From an uncultured Kangiella sp. (GTDB taxonomy: Bacteria > Pseudomonadota > Gammaproteobacteria > Enterobacterales > Kangiellaceae), in the NCBI GenBank assembly GCA_947503345.1, contig CANNCW010000001.1, forward strand, positions 124,001 to 188,000: a stretch of DNA of 64,000 nucleotides, given 5' to 3'. The notes under the pieces were generated by a model, which saw nothing but the letters and a program-made list of their open reading frames with translations, had not been told where the DNA came from and did no database searches. Below, in pieces: positions 35,945 through 46,500 of this stretch (within the stretch, counting starts at the first letter, position 1; every line of letters starts with the position of its first letter). The translations under genes and the position numbers were made by a program.

Positions 35945-37165
35945 ATGAAAAGAGTAGTAATTACAGGCATGGGCGTGGTTTCCTGCCTTGGTAACAACGT
36001 AGCAGAAGTAACCGACTCATTAATGCAAGGTCGCTCTGGAATCAAGAAAATTGATGCTTATGAAGAGTATGGGCTTCGTAGCCATTTAGCTGGCAAACCT
36101 GATATTGATATTAGCGAACATATCGATCGTAAAAAATTGCGATTTATGGGCGATGCTGCCGCTTATTCTTATATTGCGATGCAACAAGCGATCGATGACG
36201 CGGGTTTATCGGACGAATTAGTTTCGAATGTACGCACAGGCTTGATCATGGGTTCTGGCGGCGGCTCTCAAGGAACTCAAGTTGAATCTATTGATATCGC
36301 CAAAAACCGTGGACCAAAACGTATCGGGCCTTATGCAGTACCAAAGACTATGGGCTCTACAACTTCAGCTTGTTTAGCAACACCATTCAAAATCAAAGGG
36401 ATTAACTACAGCATTACCTCAGCATGTGCCACCAGTGCCCACTGTATTGGTAACGCCTACGAGCAAATCCAATTAGGCAAGCAAGACATCATGTTTGCTG
36501 GCGGTGGAGAAGAAGAAGATTGGCGTTTAACGGTGCTTTTTGATGCTATGGGCGCTCTTTCAAGTAAATACAACGATTCACCAGAAACCGCTTCCCGTCC
36601 TTATGATGCTACTCGTGATGGCTTTGTGATTTCTTCTGGTGGCGGCTGTTTGGTACTGGAAGAATATGAACACGCAAAAGCCCGTGGCGCCAAAATATAT
36701 GCGGAGCTTACGGGCTATGGCGCCACTTCAGATGGCTACGACATGGTAGCGCCATCTGGCGAAGGCGCAGTGCGTTGTATGCAAATGGCATTGGCTACCG
36801 CTAGCCAGCCTGTGGATTACATCAATACTCACGGCACCAGCACACCGGTCGGCGATACTGCTGAACTAAATGCTATTCAAGAAGTGTTCGCAGGCGCTGA
36901 TAAAATCCCTTACATCGGCTCGACAAAGTCTTTAGCAGGACACTCGTTAGGTGCAACTGGAGTTCACGAAGCGATTTATTCGTTAATTATGATGAAAGAT
37001 AAATTCATTGCCGCTTCTGCAAACATTAATGAACTTGATGAAAAAGCCGAAGGCTTACCAATCGTTCGTGAAAGAGTTAACAATGCCGTGATTCAAAGTT
37101 TCTTGTCTAATAGCTTTGGCTTCGGTGGTACTAACTGTTCGTTAGTGTTTGAAAAAATCAGTTAA
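35945..37165 (+). CDS. fabB: Beta-ketoacyl-ACP synthase I
   Basis: 406 residues. Catalytic Cys161 ([11 protein letters not shown]), His296 ([11 protein letters not shown]) and His333 (AGHSLGATG) are at E. coli FabB positions. It elongates the cis-3-decenoyl-ACP made by FabA. A stem-loop follows at 37179. Confidence 0.98.
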   Translation: MKRVVITGMGVVSCLGNNVAEVTDSLMQGRSGIKKIDAYEEYGLRSHLAGKPDIDISEHIDRKKLRFMGDAAAYSYIAMQQAIDDAGLSDELVSNVRTGLIMGSGGGSQGTQVESIDIAKNRGPKRIGPYAVPKTMGSTTSACLATPFKIKGINYSITSACATSAHCIGNAYEQIQLGKQDIMFAGGGEEEDWRLTVLFDAMGALSSKYNDSPETASRPYDATRDGFVISSGGGCLVLEEYEHAKARGAKIYAELTGYGATSDGYDMVAPSGEGAVRCMQMALATASQPVDYINTHGTSTPVGDTAELNAIQEVFAGADKIPYIGSTKSLAGHSLGATGVHEAIYSLIMMKDKFIAASANINELDEKAEGLPIVRERVNNAVIQSFLSNSFGFGGTNCSLVFEKIS

Positions 37166-37178
37166 TATAAGAACTAGC

Positions 37179-37210
37179 TTTGTCATTCCCGTTCACGCGG
37201 GAGTGACAAA
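37179..37210. repeat. Palindromic GTCATTCCC stem-loop
   Basis: TTTGTCATTCCC (37179-37190) pairs with GGGAGTGACAAA (37199-37210) with one wobble. It may end the fabAB transcript. The GTCATTCCCG/CGGGA-TGAC design resembles palindromic intergenic repeats widespread in gammaproteobacteria; only one copy was noticed here. Confidence 0.6.
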
Positions 37211-37333
37211 CATCAAAAATAATCGCCCTCCCTACTGAAGTCCTGCTTTTATTTCATTAATCACAGATTGTTACACTCTTAATTTAATTTGCCTGCTATC
37301 ATTTGCTATATTTGATCACGTATTGGAGAGCTT

Positions 37334-38089
37334 ATGAAAATCAAACTATTCACTGTTTTATGTATAACATTATCTTTATTATCTTGTGGCGGTGGTGAAA
37401 GTGGTACTGACTCGGAGGCTCCCGAAAATAAAGCTACATTCGAAGTTTTATTAATGGGCAATAGTCATAGCTCCCTTAATGATCTGCCAGGTAAACTCAG
37501 AACTTTAATCGAAATTGGAACTGGAGAAACTGTACTTACAGCCAACGCTCCAGGCTGGAAGTTTTTAGATGAAAGGCTAACTGATGGTGTTTCTAATGAT
37601 TTTCTAAAATCAAGGAGTTGGACACACGTAATACTACAAGCACAAAAGTATTCTACTTCTGGATTAGTTAATTACTCTACAGAACCATCAAAAACGTGGA
37701 TTCGAAGAGTTAAAAGTCAAAACGCTAGCCCTATTATGTTTCCAGAGTGGCCTCGTCAGGGAAATTATGAAGAGGGTAATAGAGTACATATATTACATGA
37801 GTCAATAGTGTCAGCAGAGCCTGCTTGTTTAGCACCTATTGGATTAACCTGGGATTTTGTGATCCTGAATCACCCAGAAATTGTTTTACACGATACTGAT
37901 GGTAACCACTCCAATGACCAAGGAGCCTTATTAACGGCTTATGTATTGTATGAGACAATCACTAAAAACCCAGCAGAGTCATTACCAAATATTGAGTCAT
38001 TAGCTATTAGCAATGAAATCCAAACTATTCTTAAAAGAGCCTCTAGTGAAATAATAAAACAAAATCCTCCTTGCCAGTATCTCAATTAA
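37334..38089 (+). CDS. SGNH-hydrolase-like lipoprotein
   Basis: 251 residues with a lipobox (SLLSC). After a low-complexity spacer, LLMGNSHSS resembles block I of SGNH/GDSL hydrolases, with Ser after GN; HDTDGNHSNDQGA near residue 197 suits block V, where Asp-x-x-His complete the active site. The substrate is unknown, possibly an acyl or acetyl ester on an envelope glycan. It is a single gene closed by a shared terminator. Confidence 0.75.
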   Translation: MKIKLFTVLCITLSLLSCGGGESGTDSEAPENKATFEVLLMGNSHSSLNDLPGKLRTLIEIGTGETVLTANAPGWKFLDERLTDGVSNDFLKSRSWTHVILQAQKYSTSGLVNYSTEPSKTWIRRVKSQNASPIMFPEWPRQGNYEEGNRVHILHESIVSAEPACLAPIGLTWDFVILNHPEIVLHDTDGNHSNDQGALLTAYVLYETITKNPAESLPNIESLAISNEIQTILKRASSEIIKQNPPCQYLN

Positions 38090-38090
38090 A

Positions 38091-38111
38091 AAAGGCGCTC
38101 TAAGCGCCTTT
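38091..38111. terminator. Bidirectional terminator
   Basis: AAAGGCGCT (38091-38099) pairs with AGCGCCTTT (38103-38111) around CTA, with A- and T-runs on both sides, between convergent genes. Confidence 0.88.
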
Positions 38112-38127
38112 TGTTTTCTCAATGTAT

Positions 38128-38910
38128 TTACGGCTTCCTAAACTTCAAAGTCCAACGATCCGTTTTACCAGTTACCGTCTCATGCCCCACTTCTTTAGTT
38201 AAATCATCAGCCTCTTTGTAGTGAAGCATTGAATAATCAACTAATACAAAACCCGCATCTTGAATTTCTTTAATCGCTAAAACAGGGTCAATACGACGAC
38301 GCTGATCAGCACTAAAAGGCGTCATATGACGGCGAGTATGATCAATCACCCCATAAATACCTCCTGGTTTTAATGCATCAAAAGCGGCCTTGTTCATACT
38401 CATTCGGCCAGTTTTATCAAAGTTATGGTAGTTACGGAAAGTTAAAACCATATCCACAGGTTCAACATCAAAACTAAATGGCTCAACGCTACTTAAACGA
38501 GTTTCCTCATTGCGACTCGCTTTAATATCTGCTTCTAAAATCACCATTTTCTCAAAGCCAGGCTTATCGGCAAGACTCTTGCCCATACGACCTGCAAACA
38601 TTCCCGCATAATATTTACCATTCTCAGCTAAAGTTGGTGCTAATAACTTTGAATACCAGCCACCGCCAGGAATAAGTTCAATCACGGACATATCATCACG
38701 GAAACCAAAAAAATCTAGAGTTTGGATCGGCTTACGATTCATATCACGCTTCACGTCAGCCTCACCACGAACCTCAGATTTCATCGCCTGCGACATGGTA
38801 TATTTCCACTTAGCAGGTTTAACGCGAAGTTCACCCTCATGTCCACCAGGATGTGCAAAACCCGATATACTAAAACTTAAACCGAGCAAACCAATCATTA
38901 TTTTATTCAT
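38128..38910 (-). CDS. Exported SAM-methyltransferase-like protein
   Basis: 260 residues from the ATG at 38910 (GGAAAAG upstream; an in-frame ATG four codons earlier lacks a ribosome site). A signal peptide ends near SGFAHPGGH. The Rossmann core follows: VIELIPGGGWYSKLLAP is motif I, LEADI motif II, VDMVLTFRNYHNF motif IV. It belongs to the predicted methyltransferase group COG4798, often found with signal peptides. How SAM would be supplied outside the cytoplasm is unknown, so the activity is doubtful. Confidence 0.82.
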   Translation of the reverse strand: MNKIMIGLLGLSFSISGFAHPGGHEGELRVKPAKWKYTMSQAMKSEVRGEADVKRDMNRKPIQTLDFFGFRDDMSVIELIPGGGWYSKLLAPTLAENGKYYAGMFAGRMGKSLADKPGFEKMVILEADIKASRNEETRLSSVEPFSFDVEPVDMVLTFRNYHNFDKTGRMSMNKAAFDALKPGGIYGVIDHTRRHMTPFSADQRRRIDPVLAIKEIQDAGFVLVDYSMLHYKEADDLTKEVGHETVTGKTDRWTLKFRKP

Positions 38911-39018
38911 AAGCTTTTCCATTAATTAAATACGACACTATTAAACATTAAAGGTGAATTGAATGTCAAAATGCTGTAAACATTGTATTATATATAAAAA
39001 ATAAACCTACAAAAACAA

Positions 39019-40926
39019 ATGACTAAAAAGACTATAACTTGCATCGGCACAAGTTTGTTAATATTTCTTGCTATACTATATTTTTTAAAGCCAACTAATA
39101 AAAATCCACAAATAAACAGTCAGAATACTGTCATAGAAGTATTACCTCCACAAAGCTCGACGAATGCTAATGAAGTGTTTCCATTTGACAAGTTAGACTA
39201 TGTTAGCTGTGTTGACTATAAAAGAGTCGTTAACAAGGCAAAAGGTCAGTGGAAACAAAACAAAAAATTTAATTGGATCTCATATCTTGAACAAGGATAT
39301 ACACTAGATCAAGTTACTACGGCTGCAGATCATTTTGTTGGCTTTAACTGGGCATCTCAATGGCGCCGAGAACAATTAACCATCAATAGTAGCTATCAAA
39401 AAAATAAAACAAAGCTAAGACAAGAGATATCCAACCGTTTAGGTAGAGAAATTCCACAACATATGAATATAGAGCCTAAGTACCCAAGCCCCGAAATTAT
39501 TAAATATATAAAAACAGACGATACAGGAGCTCCACCTTCATCAATACAGCCAACAATTGATGATTTAGCCGCACTCGTTGCTGATAAAAATATTAATGAA
39601 GACGTAATTCTAAATTTAATAAGTAGCAACAATTTAACTTCTTACGTTGGATACCAAGAAAGGCAGCCCCTTTCCTTAGCAGGATATGCAGCACTCCATA
39701 GTCGAAAGAAAGTTGTAGAGCATTTAATCGAAAGAGATGCTATCAAAGGCGACTCTTATTTAGGTAATCCCCTAGAGTGGGCCTTAAAAGCTCTAAGTAA
39801 ATCTAAAGATAATACTGATGAGGCAGTCGAAATTATTAAGCTACTTCATGCTCAAGGTTTAACCATACGCAAAAACTCATTCATTCCTGGCTTTAATGGC
39901 TTGCGAGGAAGAATCATGTTTGGTCAGAGCTACGAAATTTCTGAAGAAAAGCTTAGACATATCAAAGAAAAGTATAATTTAGACCTTACCCAGTTAACTG
40001 TTAGAGAAAATATTAACTCTACCGACCAAAACGAAACTTTAAAACAAGCCCTAATCAGCGATAGAAATGATTATACCGCACAGCAACTAGGGGACATTTA
40101 TAACCCAATCAAGCTAAAAACTTGCCATACAAAAGTTGATAATATTGCAGAGCAAGTAAAGATGCGTCCCTCATATGAGTTGATCAGCTCAGTCAGCAAT
40201 GAACAAGATTTCCAAGGTACACTAGAGGAGTTAGCTTTAATCGACCCGTCACTTGCGAGTTGTTATTTCGCAATTAGTAAAAGTATTCCTTATGATAATT
40301 TCTATAATCAAGAGATTGCTCAGTTAATAACTGACAAAAAATATTCTGAGGCAATTACTCAATTAGAAAGCTTTAGCCTTAATACTTCCAAAAAAGCTAC
40401 ATTCTTTTGGGAGAATTCAAGAAATGATGAATTTATACCCTATATGATTAAGGCAGGTATCATGGCAGAGGGATTCAATTTCAAACGATACCTTGAATAT
40501 AATAGAAATTTTAATGAAGCCAAACTAGAAGTTTTAGTAGCTAGTGGCATCGATACTTTTAACTTAGACTCTAATAAGCATTCTTTGCTTTATTATATGG
40601 TTGCACATGCCAACTTGAAAATGGTAGACCATTTAGTAAAAAACGGCTACGATTTTGCAAATCAACCTTATGATGATCCACTTCATGCTATATTATCAGG
40701 TGCGCAGCCTAATATCGCTACTGAGCAGATAATTGATTTAATCATGCCTTTAGTTACGACGATTGATAGTTATCATTTATCAAGAATGAAAATTATCAGC
40801 ATTAAATTTCCAAAGCTATATGAAAAATTAATAGCTAAATACCCAAGTTTGAAAATTACAGAAAAAACCACTATTCCGATTTCAATTTGCCAAACAAATA
40901 ATCAGTTAATTAAAAATAAATATTAA
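39019..40926 (+). CDS. Large envelope-anchored protein with ankyrin-like repeats, function unknown
   Basis: 635 residues. An N-terminal signal anchor (about 6-24) is followed by a polar spacer. Helical pairs such as PLSLAGYAALHSRKKVVEHLIERDA (split around residues 217-241) and LLYYMVAHANLKMVDHLVKNG (near 520-540) resemble degenerate ankyrin repeats. Six Cys are spread over the chain. No catalytic motif is seen. Base composition is more AT-rich than the neighbours and the RBS is weak, suggesting a lineage-specific or acquired gene. Confidence 0.7.
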   Translation: MTKKTITCIGTSLLIFLAILYFLKPTNKNPQINSQNTVIEVLPPQSSTNANEVFPFDKLDYVSCVDYKRVVNKAKGQWKQNKKFNWISYLEQGYTLDQVTTAADHFVGFNWASQWRREQLTINSSYQKNKTKLRQEISNRLGREIPQHMNIEPKYPSPEIIKYIKTDDTGAPPSSIQPTIDDLAALVADKNINEDVILNLISSNNLTSYVGYQERQPLSLAGYAALHSRKKVVEHLIERDAIKGDSYLGNPLEWALKALSKSKDNTDEAVEIIKLLHAQGLTIRKNSFIPGFNGLRGRIMFGQSYEISEEKLRHIKEKYNLDLTQLTVRENINSTDQNETLKQALISDRNDYTAQQLGDIYNPIKLKTCHTKVDNIAEQVKMRPSYELISSVSNEQDFQGTLEELALIDPSLASCYFAISKSIPYDNFYNQEIAQLITDKKYSEAITQLESFSLNTSKKATFFWENSRNDEFIPYMIKAGIMAEGFNFKRYLEYNRNFNEAKLEVLVASGIDTFNLDSNKHSLLYYMVAHANLKMVDHLVKNGYDFANQPYDDPLHAILSGAQPNIATEQIIDLIMPLVTTIDSYHLSRMKIISIKFPKLYEKLIAKYPSLKITEKTTIPISICQTNNQLIKNKY

Positions 40927-40940
40927 ATTTCAAATACAAT

Positions 40941-40966
40941 GTTGATAGCTTTTCCAAGCTATCAAC
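40941..40966. terminator. Hairpin between convergent genes
   Basis: GTTGATAGCTT (40941-40951) pairs with AAGCTATCAAC (40956-40966) around TTCC. T-runs are short, so it is a moderate terminator for the unknown gene and for lysS. Confidence 0.6.
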
Positions 40967-40979
40967 AACTTTAAAATGC

Positions 40980-42479
40980 TCACTCTGGACGCATATGCGG
41001 GAATAACAATACATCACGAATACTTGGAGAGTCTGTTAACAACATCACCAGTCGATCAATACCGATACCTTCCCCCGCTGTTGGTGGTAAGCCATATTCT
41101 AATGCGCGTATATAGTCAGCGTCATAATGCATGGCTTCATCATCACCAGCGTCTTTTGCTTCCACCTGTGCTTTAAAACGCTCAGCTTGATCTTCTGCGT
41201 CATTTAACTCTGAGAAACCATTGGCTAATTCACGGCCACCAGCGAAGAATTCAAAACGATCGGTAATGAATGGGTTGTCATCATTACGACGCGCTAGTGG
41301 TGAAACTTCAGCTGGGTAAGCGGTAATAAAAGTTGGCTGGATTAATTTATCTTCAGCCAACTCTTCAAAGATTTCGATTTGCACTTTGCCTAAACCCCAT
41401 GAATCTTCAAGCTTCACATGGAATTTTTTAGCGACTGCACGAGCCGAATCTAAGTCATTAAGTTCGTCCAAACTAATTTCAGGCTGATGTTTTATAATCG
41501 CTTCTAAAACCGTCATTCGCTCAAATGGCTTACCAAAATCATAAGTGGCTCCGCCTGATTCGAATACTGTTTTACCTAAAACATTTTCAACCGTATAACG
41601 AAGCATATCTTCCGTTAGGTTCATTAAGTCTTGATAATCCGCATAGCCCCAATAGAACTCAAGCATAGTAAACTCTGGGTTATGACGAGTTGATAAACCT
41701 TCGTTACGGAAGTTACGGTTAATCTCATAAACTTTCTCTAATCCGCCTACAACTAAACGCTTTAGGTAAAGTTCAGGTGCAACGCGCAAGAATAAAGGCA
41801 TATCCAAAGCATTATGATGAGTTTCAAAAGGACGCGCTGTGGCACCGCCTGGGATTACGTGCATCATTGGCGTTTCAACTTCCAAGAAATCACGCGCTTC
41901 TAAGAAATCACGAATAGCTTTCACCACTTTCGAACGAGCGACGAAAGTTGCACGAGAATCTTCGTTTACGATTAAGTCAACATAACGCTGACGGTAGCGA
42001 GTTTCTTGATCCGCTAAGCCACCCCATTTATCTGGTAAGGGACGTAACGACTTTGTTAATAATTGAATTGAAGATGCTTTAACAGAAAGTTCGCCTTTAT
42101 TCGTTTTGAAAACTGTACCTTCAATACCAACAATATCGCCAATATCCCAAGTTTTAAAATCGTCATAAACTTCATCACCAACTTGATCTTTACGAACGTA
42201 AGATTGAATACGGCCTGACATATCTTGGATAGTGATAAAAGAGGCTTTACCCATATTACGAAATAACATAATACGGCCAGCAACCTTAACCTTCTTACCA
42301 ATTTCTTCTAACTCTGGCTTTTCAATTTCACCAAACTCTGCAATCACATCAGCAGCAACCGTATCGCGTCGGAAGTCATTCGGAAAGGCAACACCCTGTT
42401 TTCGTTTGTCCGCCAACTTTTGCTTACGAAGTGTAATTTGCTCGTTAACGTCAACTACTGGGGTTTCTTGATTGCTCAT
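40980..42479 (-). CDS. lysS: Lysyl-tRNA synthetase (class II)
   Basis: 499 residues. The OB-fold anticodon-binding domain comes first ([21 protein letters not shown]), then class II motif 1 ([21 protein letters not shown]), motif 2 ([20 protein letters not shown]) and motif 3 ([22 protein letters not shown]). It charges tRNA-Lys. It follows prfB by 83 bases, the usual prfB-lysS operon. Confidence 0.98.
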   Translation of the reverse strand: MSNQETPVVDVNEQITLRKQKLADKRKQGVAFPNDFRRDTVAADVIAEFGEIEKPELEEIGKKVKVAGRIMLFRNMGKASFITIQDMSGRIQSYVRKDQVGDEVYDDFKTWDIGDIVGIEGTVFKTNKGELSVKASSIQLLTKSLRPLPDKWGGLADQETRYRQRYVDLIVNEDSRATFVARSKVVKAIRDFLEARDFLEVETPMMHVIPGGATARPFETHHNALDMPLFLRVAPELYLKRLVVGGLEKVYEINRNFRNEGLSTRHNPEFTMLEFYWGYADYQDLMNLTEDMLRYTVENVLGKTVFESGGATYDFGKPFERMTVLEAIIKHQPEISLDELNDLDSARAVAKKFHVKLEDSWGLGKVQIEIFEELAEDKLIQPTFITAYPAEVSPLARRNDDNPFITDRFEFFAGGRELANGFSELNDAEDQAERFKAQVEAKDAGDDEAMHYDADYIRALEYGLPPTAGEGIGIDRLVMLLTDSPSIRDVLLFPHMRPE

Positions 42480-42562
42480 GTTTTTTGTTTCACCTCTTTC
42501 ATCGTTGTGATGATCTTTTCTTACTGCTATAAAGTATTTTATATGTCTTTAGAGTGCTTTTG

Positions 42563-43661
42563 CTAAACTCCTGCTTTAAGCGAAGCTTCAATAAACCCAT
42601 CCAAATCACCATCCAATACCGCTTGTGTATTTGAAGATTCATAACTAGTTCTTAAGTCTTTAATTCTCGACTGATCCAATACATAGGATCGGATCTGGCT
42701 ACCCCAACCGATATCAGACTTACCATCTTCCATCGCTTGTTGCTCAGCCTGTTGTTTTTGAATTTCTAATTCATACAACTTAGCTTTTAACATCTTCATC
42801 GCTTCAGCACGGTTTTTATGCTGCGAACGATCATTCTGACACTGCACCACCACATTAGTTGGAATGTGGGTTATACGAATCGCTGAGTCGGTTTTATTAA
42901 CGTGCTGACCACCCGCACCTGATGCTCTAAAAGTATCGGTACGCAGATCGGCAGGGTTAATCTCAATATCAATATTGTCATCCACTTCAGGATAAACAAA
43001 CACTGAAGCGAAAGACGTATGACGCTTACTGTTTGAATCAAATGGTGACTTTCTCACTAAACGGTGGACTCCCGTTTCAGTGCGCAACCAACCATAAGCA
43101 TACTCACCATTGACCTTAATGGTGGCTCCTTTAATACCAGCAACGTCACCTGCGGTCTCTTCAGTAATTTCAGGTTTGAAACCACGCGATTCACACCAGC
43201 GCAAATACATACGCAAAATCATACTCGCCCAATCTTGCGCTTCTGTACCACCTGAGCCTGATTGAATATCTAGGTAACAATTGTTCTCATCCATCTCACC
43301 TGAGAACATTCTACGAAACTCTAACTTGGCTAGTTTCTTTTCAAACTCCGCCGCTTCTTCTTCGATCATCTCAACCGAATCGGCATCATTTTCTTCAACT
43401 GACATCTCCAATAAATCTTGATTATCGATAATGCCAGATTCCAAAGTGATGATGGTATTAACCACCGCTTCTAACTTGGCGCGCTCCTGCCCTAAAGCTT
43501 GCGCTCGCTCCTGATCGTTCCAAACATCAGGTTGTTCTAATTCGCGGCTAACTTCCTCTAAACGTTCTTGCTTAATATCGAAGTCAAAGGTACCCCCTCA
43601 GCGTATCCAAACGCTCAGCCATACCCTTCAAATGTTCTCGAATAGGATTAACTTCCAACAT
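42563..43661 (-). CDS. prfB: Peptide chain release factor 2, with programmed +1 frameshift
   Basis: Translation begins at ATG 43661 and reads 25 codons to an in-frame TGA at 43586-43584; +1 slippage at CTT-T resumes with GAC at 43585, giving 365 residues, the E. coli RF2 length. The shift site (AGGGGG, three bases, CTTTGAC) is the classic RF2 autoregulatory signal: the upstream AGGGGG acts as an internal Shine-Dalgarno sequence. The recoded protein has the RF2 anticodon-like tripeptide SPF (KSPFDSNSK) and the GGQ motif ([15 protein letters not shown]). It releases peptides at UGA and UAA. Followed by lysS. Confidence 0.97.
43583..43600 (-). promoter_or_regulatory. RF2 programmed frameshift site
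   Basis: On the minus strand AGGGGG is followed by TAC, then CTT-TGA-C. Low RF2 lets the ribosome pause at TGA and slip +1, restoring RF2 synthesis. All parts match the known site. Confidence 0.96.
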
Positions 43662-43821
43662 AGAATTTCGTCTTAATTATTGTGTCTATAGGCAAAGCCG
43701 AATTGCCTTGATTGCAATATAGCCAATGCCGTAAAAGTGGTGTATTTTAACCAATATCACGATCAGTGCCTAGCCTAATAAGGTGCTAACAGCCACTAAA
43801 TACACCAAATTAACCCAGAAT

Positions 43822-44499
43822 ATGGAAATCTACAGCCAACAACAATTATTTCAAGCCATTGAGCAAATTTGTCGAGAAGGTTTATCTAGCAAAAATAAGC
43901 CCTTGAGAGTCGCCATAAACGGCATTGAAGGCACAGGCAAAACCTACTTTGCGGAAAAGTTTAGTGCCTATTTAAATCAACAATCGTTCGAAGCTCACCA
44001 TATCTCCATCGATGGCTTTCACTTCGATTCTTCTATTCGCTATCGGCAAGGGCGCGACTCATCGCAAGGTTACTATGAAGATAGCTTTGATGAGCTAACT
44101 TTTGTAGAAAAAGTCTTATTGGCATCTCAACAAGATGTACCTCAGATAACTAAAGCGACTCATGATCTAGAAACCGATGAATATATTAATCTGAAACCCG
44201 AAACCATCCGCTTCGATTCGATAATCGTGACCGATGGCGCCTATTTATTTAAACCGAATTATTTACCTCACTGGGATCTAAAGATCTATCTTCAATGCCC
44301 ATTTGAGATTGCTATGGCGCGCGGAATTAAAAGAGACCAAGCATGGCTTGGTGGATTACAAGAAGCTGAACAGAAATTTATTGACCGCTATCACGCAGCT
44401 TCAAAAATTTATAACCAGTTAAACCAACCTGAAAATCAAGCTGATATCATTATTGATAATTCCGATTTCTCAAAACTAAGAGTGATTAAAGGTTTTTAA
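43822..44499 (+). CDS. P-loop kinase, uridine kinase/phosphoribulokinase-like
   Basis: 225 residues from ATG 43822, or 238 from a GTG at 43783; neither has a strong ribosome site. Walker A is GIEGTGKTYFAEKF; the following ISIDGFHFDSSIRYRQG is typical of uridine kinase and related nucleoside/pantothenate-type kinases, and a lid-like YLQCPFEIAMARGIKRD follows. Substrate uncertain. It is divergent from prfB and closed by a terminator. Confidence 0.8.
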   Translation: MEIYSQQQLFQAIEQICREGLSSKNKPLRVAINGIEGTGKTYFAEKFSAYLNQQSFEAHHISIDGFHFDSSIRYRQGRDSSQGYYEDSFDELTFVEKVLLASQQDVPQITKATHDLETDEYINLKPETIRFDSIIVTDGAYLFKPNYLPHWDLKIYLQCPFEIAMARGIKRDQAWLGGLQEAEQKFIDRYHAASKIYNQLNQPENQADIIIDNSDFSKLRVIKGF

Positions 44500-44505
44500 A
44501 GAGAA

Positions 44506-44538
44506 AAAAGCAGCTAACCAAACTGGTTAACTGCTTTT
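44506..44538. terminator. Terminator between convergent kinase and S9 peptidase genes
   Basis: AAAAGCAGCTAACCA (44506-44520) pairs with TGGTTAACTGCTTTT (44524-44538), with one internal mismatch (C/A). A- and T-runs allow use from both sides. Confidence 0.85.
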
Positions 44539-44565
44539 ACTTTAGACCTTAGTCTTAAAGATTAA

Positions 44566-46491
44566 CTAAAGGGTTTCTTTTAACCATCGGAAAAATTCAC
44601 TTTGCCAGACGATACCGTTTTGCGGCGTTAAGACCCAGTGATTCTCTTCTGGAAAATACAAGAATCGGCTTTTCAAACCTCTTAACTTAGCAGCTTGGAA
44701 CGCTTGAATACCTTGCCCCGGAGGAACGCGATAATCCTTACCGCCATGAATCACTAACATGGGTGTATCCCACTTTCCAACAAAATTGCTTGGGTTAAAC
44801 TCAGTATAACTTTTCTGAGCCGCGGCATTGTCTTTATCCCAATAAGCTCCACCTATATCGTAATTGATGAAAAACATTTCTTCTGTAGTGCCATACATAC
44901 TACGCAAATCAAAAACACCATCATGAGCAATAAAGGATTTGAAGCGCTTATCATGATGACCTGCCAAATAGAAAACTGAGTAGCCGCCAAAACTGGCACC
45001 AATAGCGCCTAAACGACTCTTATCAACATAACTTTCTTTTGCAACATCATCGATAGCATCCAAATAATCTTGCATAGCACCGCCACCCCAATCTTTACTA
45101 ATGGCATGATTCCAGTCAACACCGTGACCAGGCATACCACGGCGATTTGGGGCAACGATGATATAACCTTGAGAAGCCATTAATTGGAAATTCCAACGGT
45201 AAGAATAAAATTGAGATAACGCTGATTGTGGACCGCCTTGAGCATATAGCAAGGTTGGGTATTTTTTATTTTTGTTAAAACCAGGCGGATAGATCACCCA
45301 GGTCAACATATCGTGTCCGTCTTTGGTTTTTACCATACGTTTTTTCACCGTCGGCAAATTCAAATCCGCATACAAATCATCATTAACTTTAGTAAGAGCA
45401 TTTAGCGCTTTACTCTTCTTATCATAAGTATAAATTTCTTTCGCCGAGTTCATACTATTGCGAGTAACAATCAGCTTTCCTTGAGCTTCGCCAACAATAC
45501 CATTCACATCAAACTGACCATTGGTTAATTGAGCGATATTTGCTGGCTCAGAACTATTGTTAGCAACAGCAACTTCAAATAACTGTTGAGTACCATCAAC
45601 TGGCGCTATGAAGTAAATGTGTTCACCATCTTTACTCCAAAAAAAGCTATTAACGGTTCCGTCCCAATGCGCCGTTAAATTAATATCCTGATTACCTTGT
45701 TTGATAATAATGTCACTTTTATCAGCTTCATAACCAGGTGTTTTCATTTGCAACCAAGCCAACTGACCTTTCGATGAAAAGGCTGGATACTTATCATAGC
45801 CCAGATTATTTTTGGTTAAGTTCTTGGTGCTTTTCTTAGCTAAATTATATTGATAAATATCGGTGTTAGTACTAGAAACATAGTCTGTTCCAGCTTTTTT
45901 CTTGCTGACATAAACAATAGTCTTGCCTTCTGGTCCCCAGATATAATCTTCTGATCCGCCAAAAGGTGACTGAGGAGTTGAATAGGGCTCGTCAGGCATA
46001 ATATCAACCATCTTTTCAGTGGCTAAGTCCTGATAAAAGACATGATTAAAACTTCCATCATTCCACTCATCCCAATGGCGATAATCCAAATCATCAAACA
46101 CATACGCATCAGCGTTTGTTAATGAAGCATATCTTTCTTTCGCCAAAACTTTGTTTAGTTTTACAGGCTTGTGTAATAATTTTTTGGTTCCATCTGGAGA
46201 TAAGTCTCTATCCGCCATTAATCCTTTATAATTCTCTACCAACTGAGTCGCGCCATCTTTAATAGCGACTTGATAGACCTTACTACTAAAATTATTATCT
46301 TTAACACTTGGCACAGTCACTTTATAAAACACATGCGTTTTCGCATGATTAAGCCCCAAAGGGCTCACTCGCTTTAGTTCCCACAACAACTCTGGCGTCA
46401 TCACCTTCTCTTTAGCGCTTAACTCTGGCGAAACTGCCAGCGTTAATCCTATTAAGAGAAAACTGTGACTTATTAATTTCCCAAGCTTCAT
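44566..46491 (-). CDS. Exported S9-family prolyl oligopeptidase-like peptidase
   Basis: 641 residues from ATG 46491, eight bases after AGGAG; an ATG three codons earlier is too close to that site. A signal peptide (SHSFLLIGLTLAVSPELSA) leads to a WD/beta-propeller domain (about 40-370) and an alpha/beta hydrolase domain with the catalytic Ser of GASFGGYS (near 500), Asp of HGGKDYRVP and His of EENHWV. Such enzymes release dipeptides or cut short peptides in the periplasm. It fits the run of peptidases in the window. Confidence 0.92.
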   Translation of the reverse strand: MKLGKLISHSFLLIGLTLAVSPELSAKEKVMTPELLWELKRVSPLGLNHAKTHVFYKVTVPSVKDNNFSSKVYQVAIKDGATQLVENYKGLMADRDLSPDGTKKLLHKPVKLNKVLAKERYASLTNADAYVFDDLDYRHWDEWNDGSFNHVFYQDLATEKMVDIMPDEPYSTPQSPFGGSEDYIWGPEGKTIVYVSKKKAGTDYVSSTNTDIYQYNLAKKSTKNLTKNNLGYDKYPAFSSKGQLAWLQMKTPGYEADKSDIIIKQGNQDINLTAHWDGTVNSFFWSKDGEHIYFIAPVDGTQQLFEVAVANNSSEPANIAQLTNGQFDVNGIVGEAQGKLIVTRNSMNSAKEIYTYDKKSKALNALTKVNDDLYADLNLPTVKKRMVKTKDGHDMLTWVIYPPGFNKNKKYPTLLYAQGGPQSALSQFYSYRWNFQLMASQGYIIVAPNRRGMPGHGVDWNHAISKDWGGGAMQDYLDAIDDVAKESYVDKSRLGAIGASFGGYSVFYLAGHHDKRFKSFIAHDGVFDLRSMYGTTEEMFFINYDIGGAYWDKDNAAAQKSYTEFNPSNFVGKWDTPMLVIHGGKDYRVPPGQGIQAFQAAKLRGLKSRFLYFPEENHWVLTPQNGIVWQSEFFRWLKETL

Positions 46492-46500
46492 AGCATCCAC

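Noticed and set aside
37179..37210. CRISPR or repeat array
   Set aside because: Only one copy of the palindrome was noticed, and no regularly spaced repeats exist in the window.
43466..43661. prfB appearing to be broken or truncated
   Set aside because: The break is the programmed frameshift, with all its signals intact.
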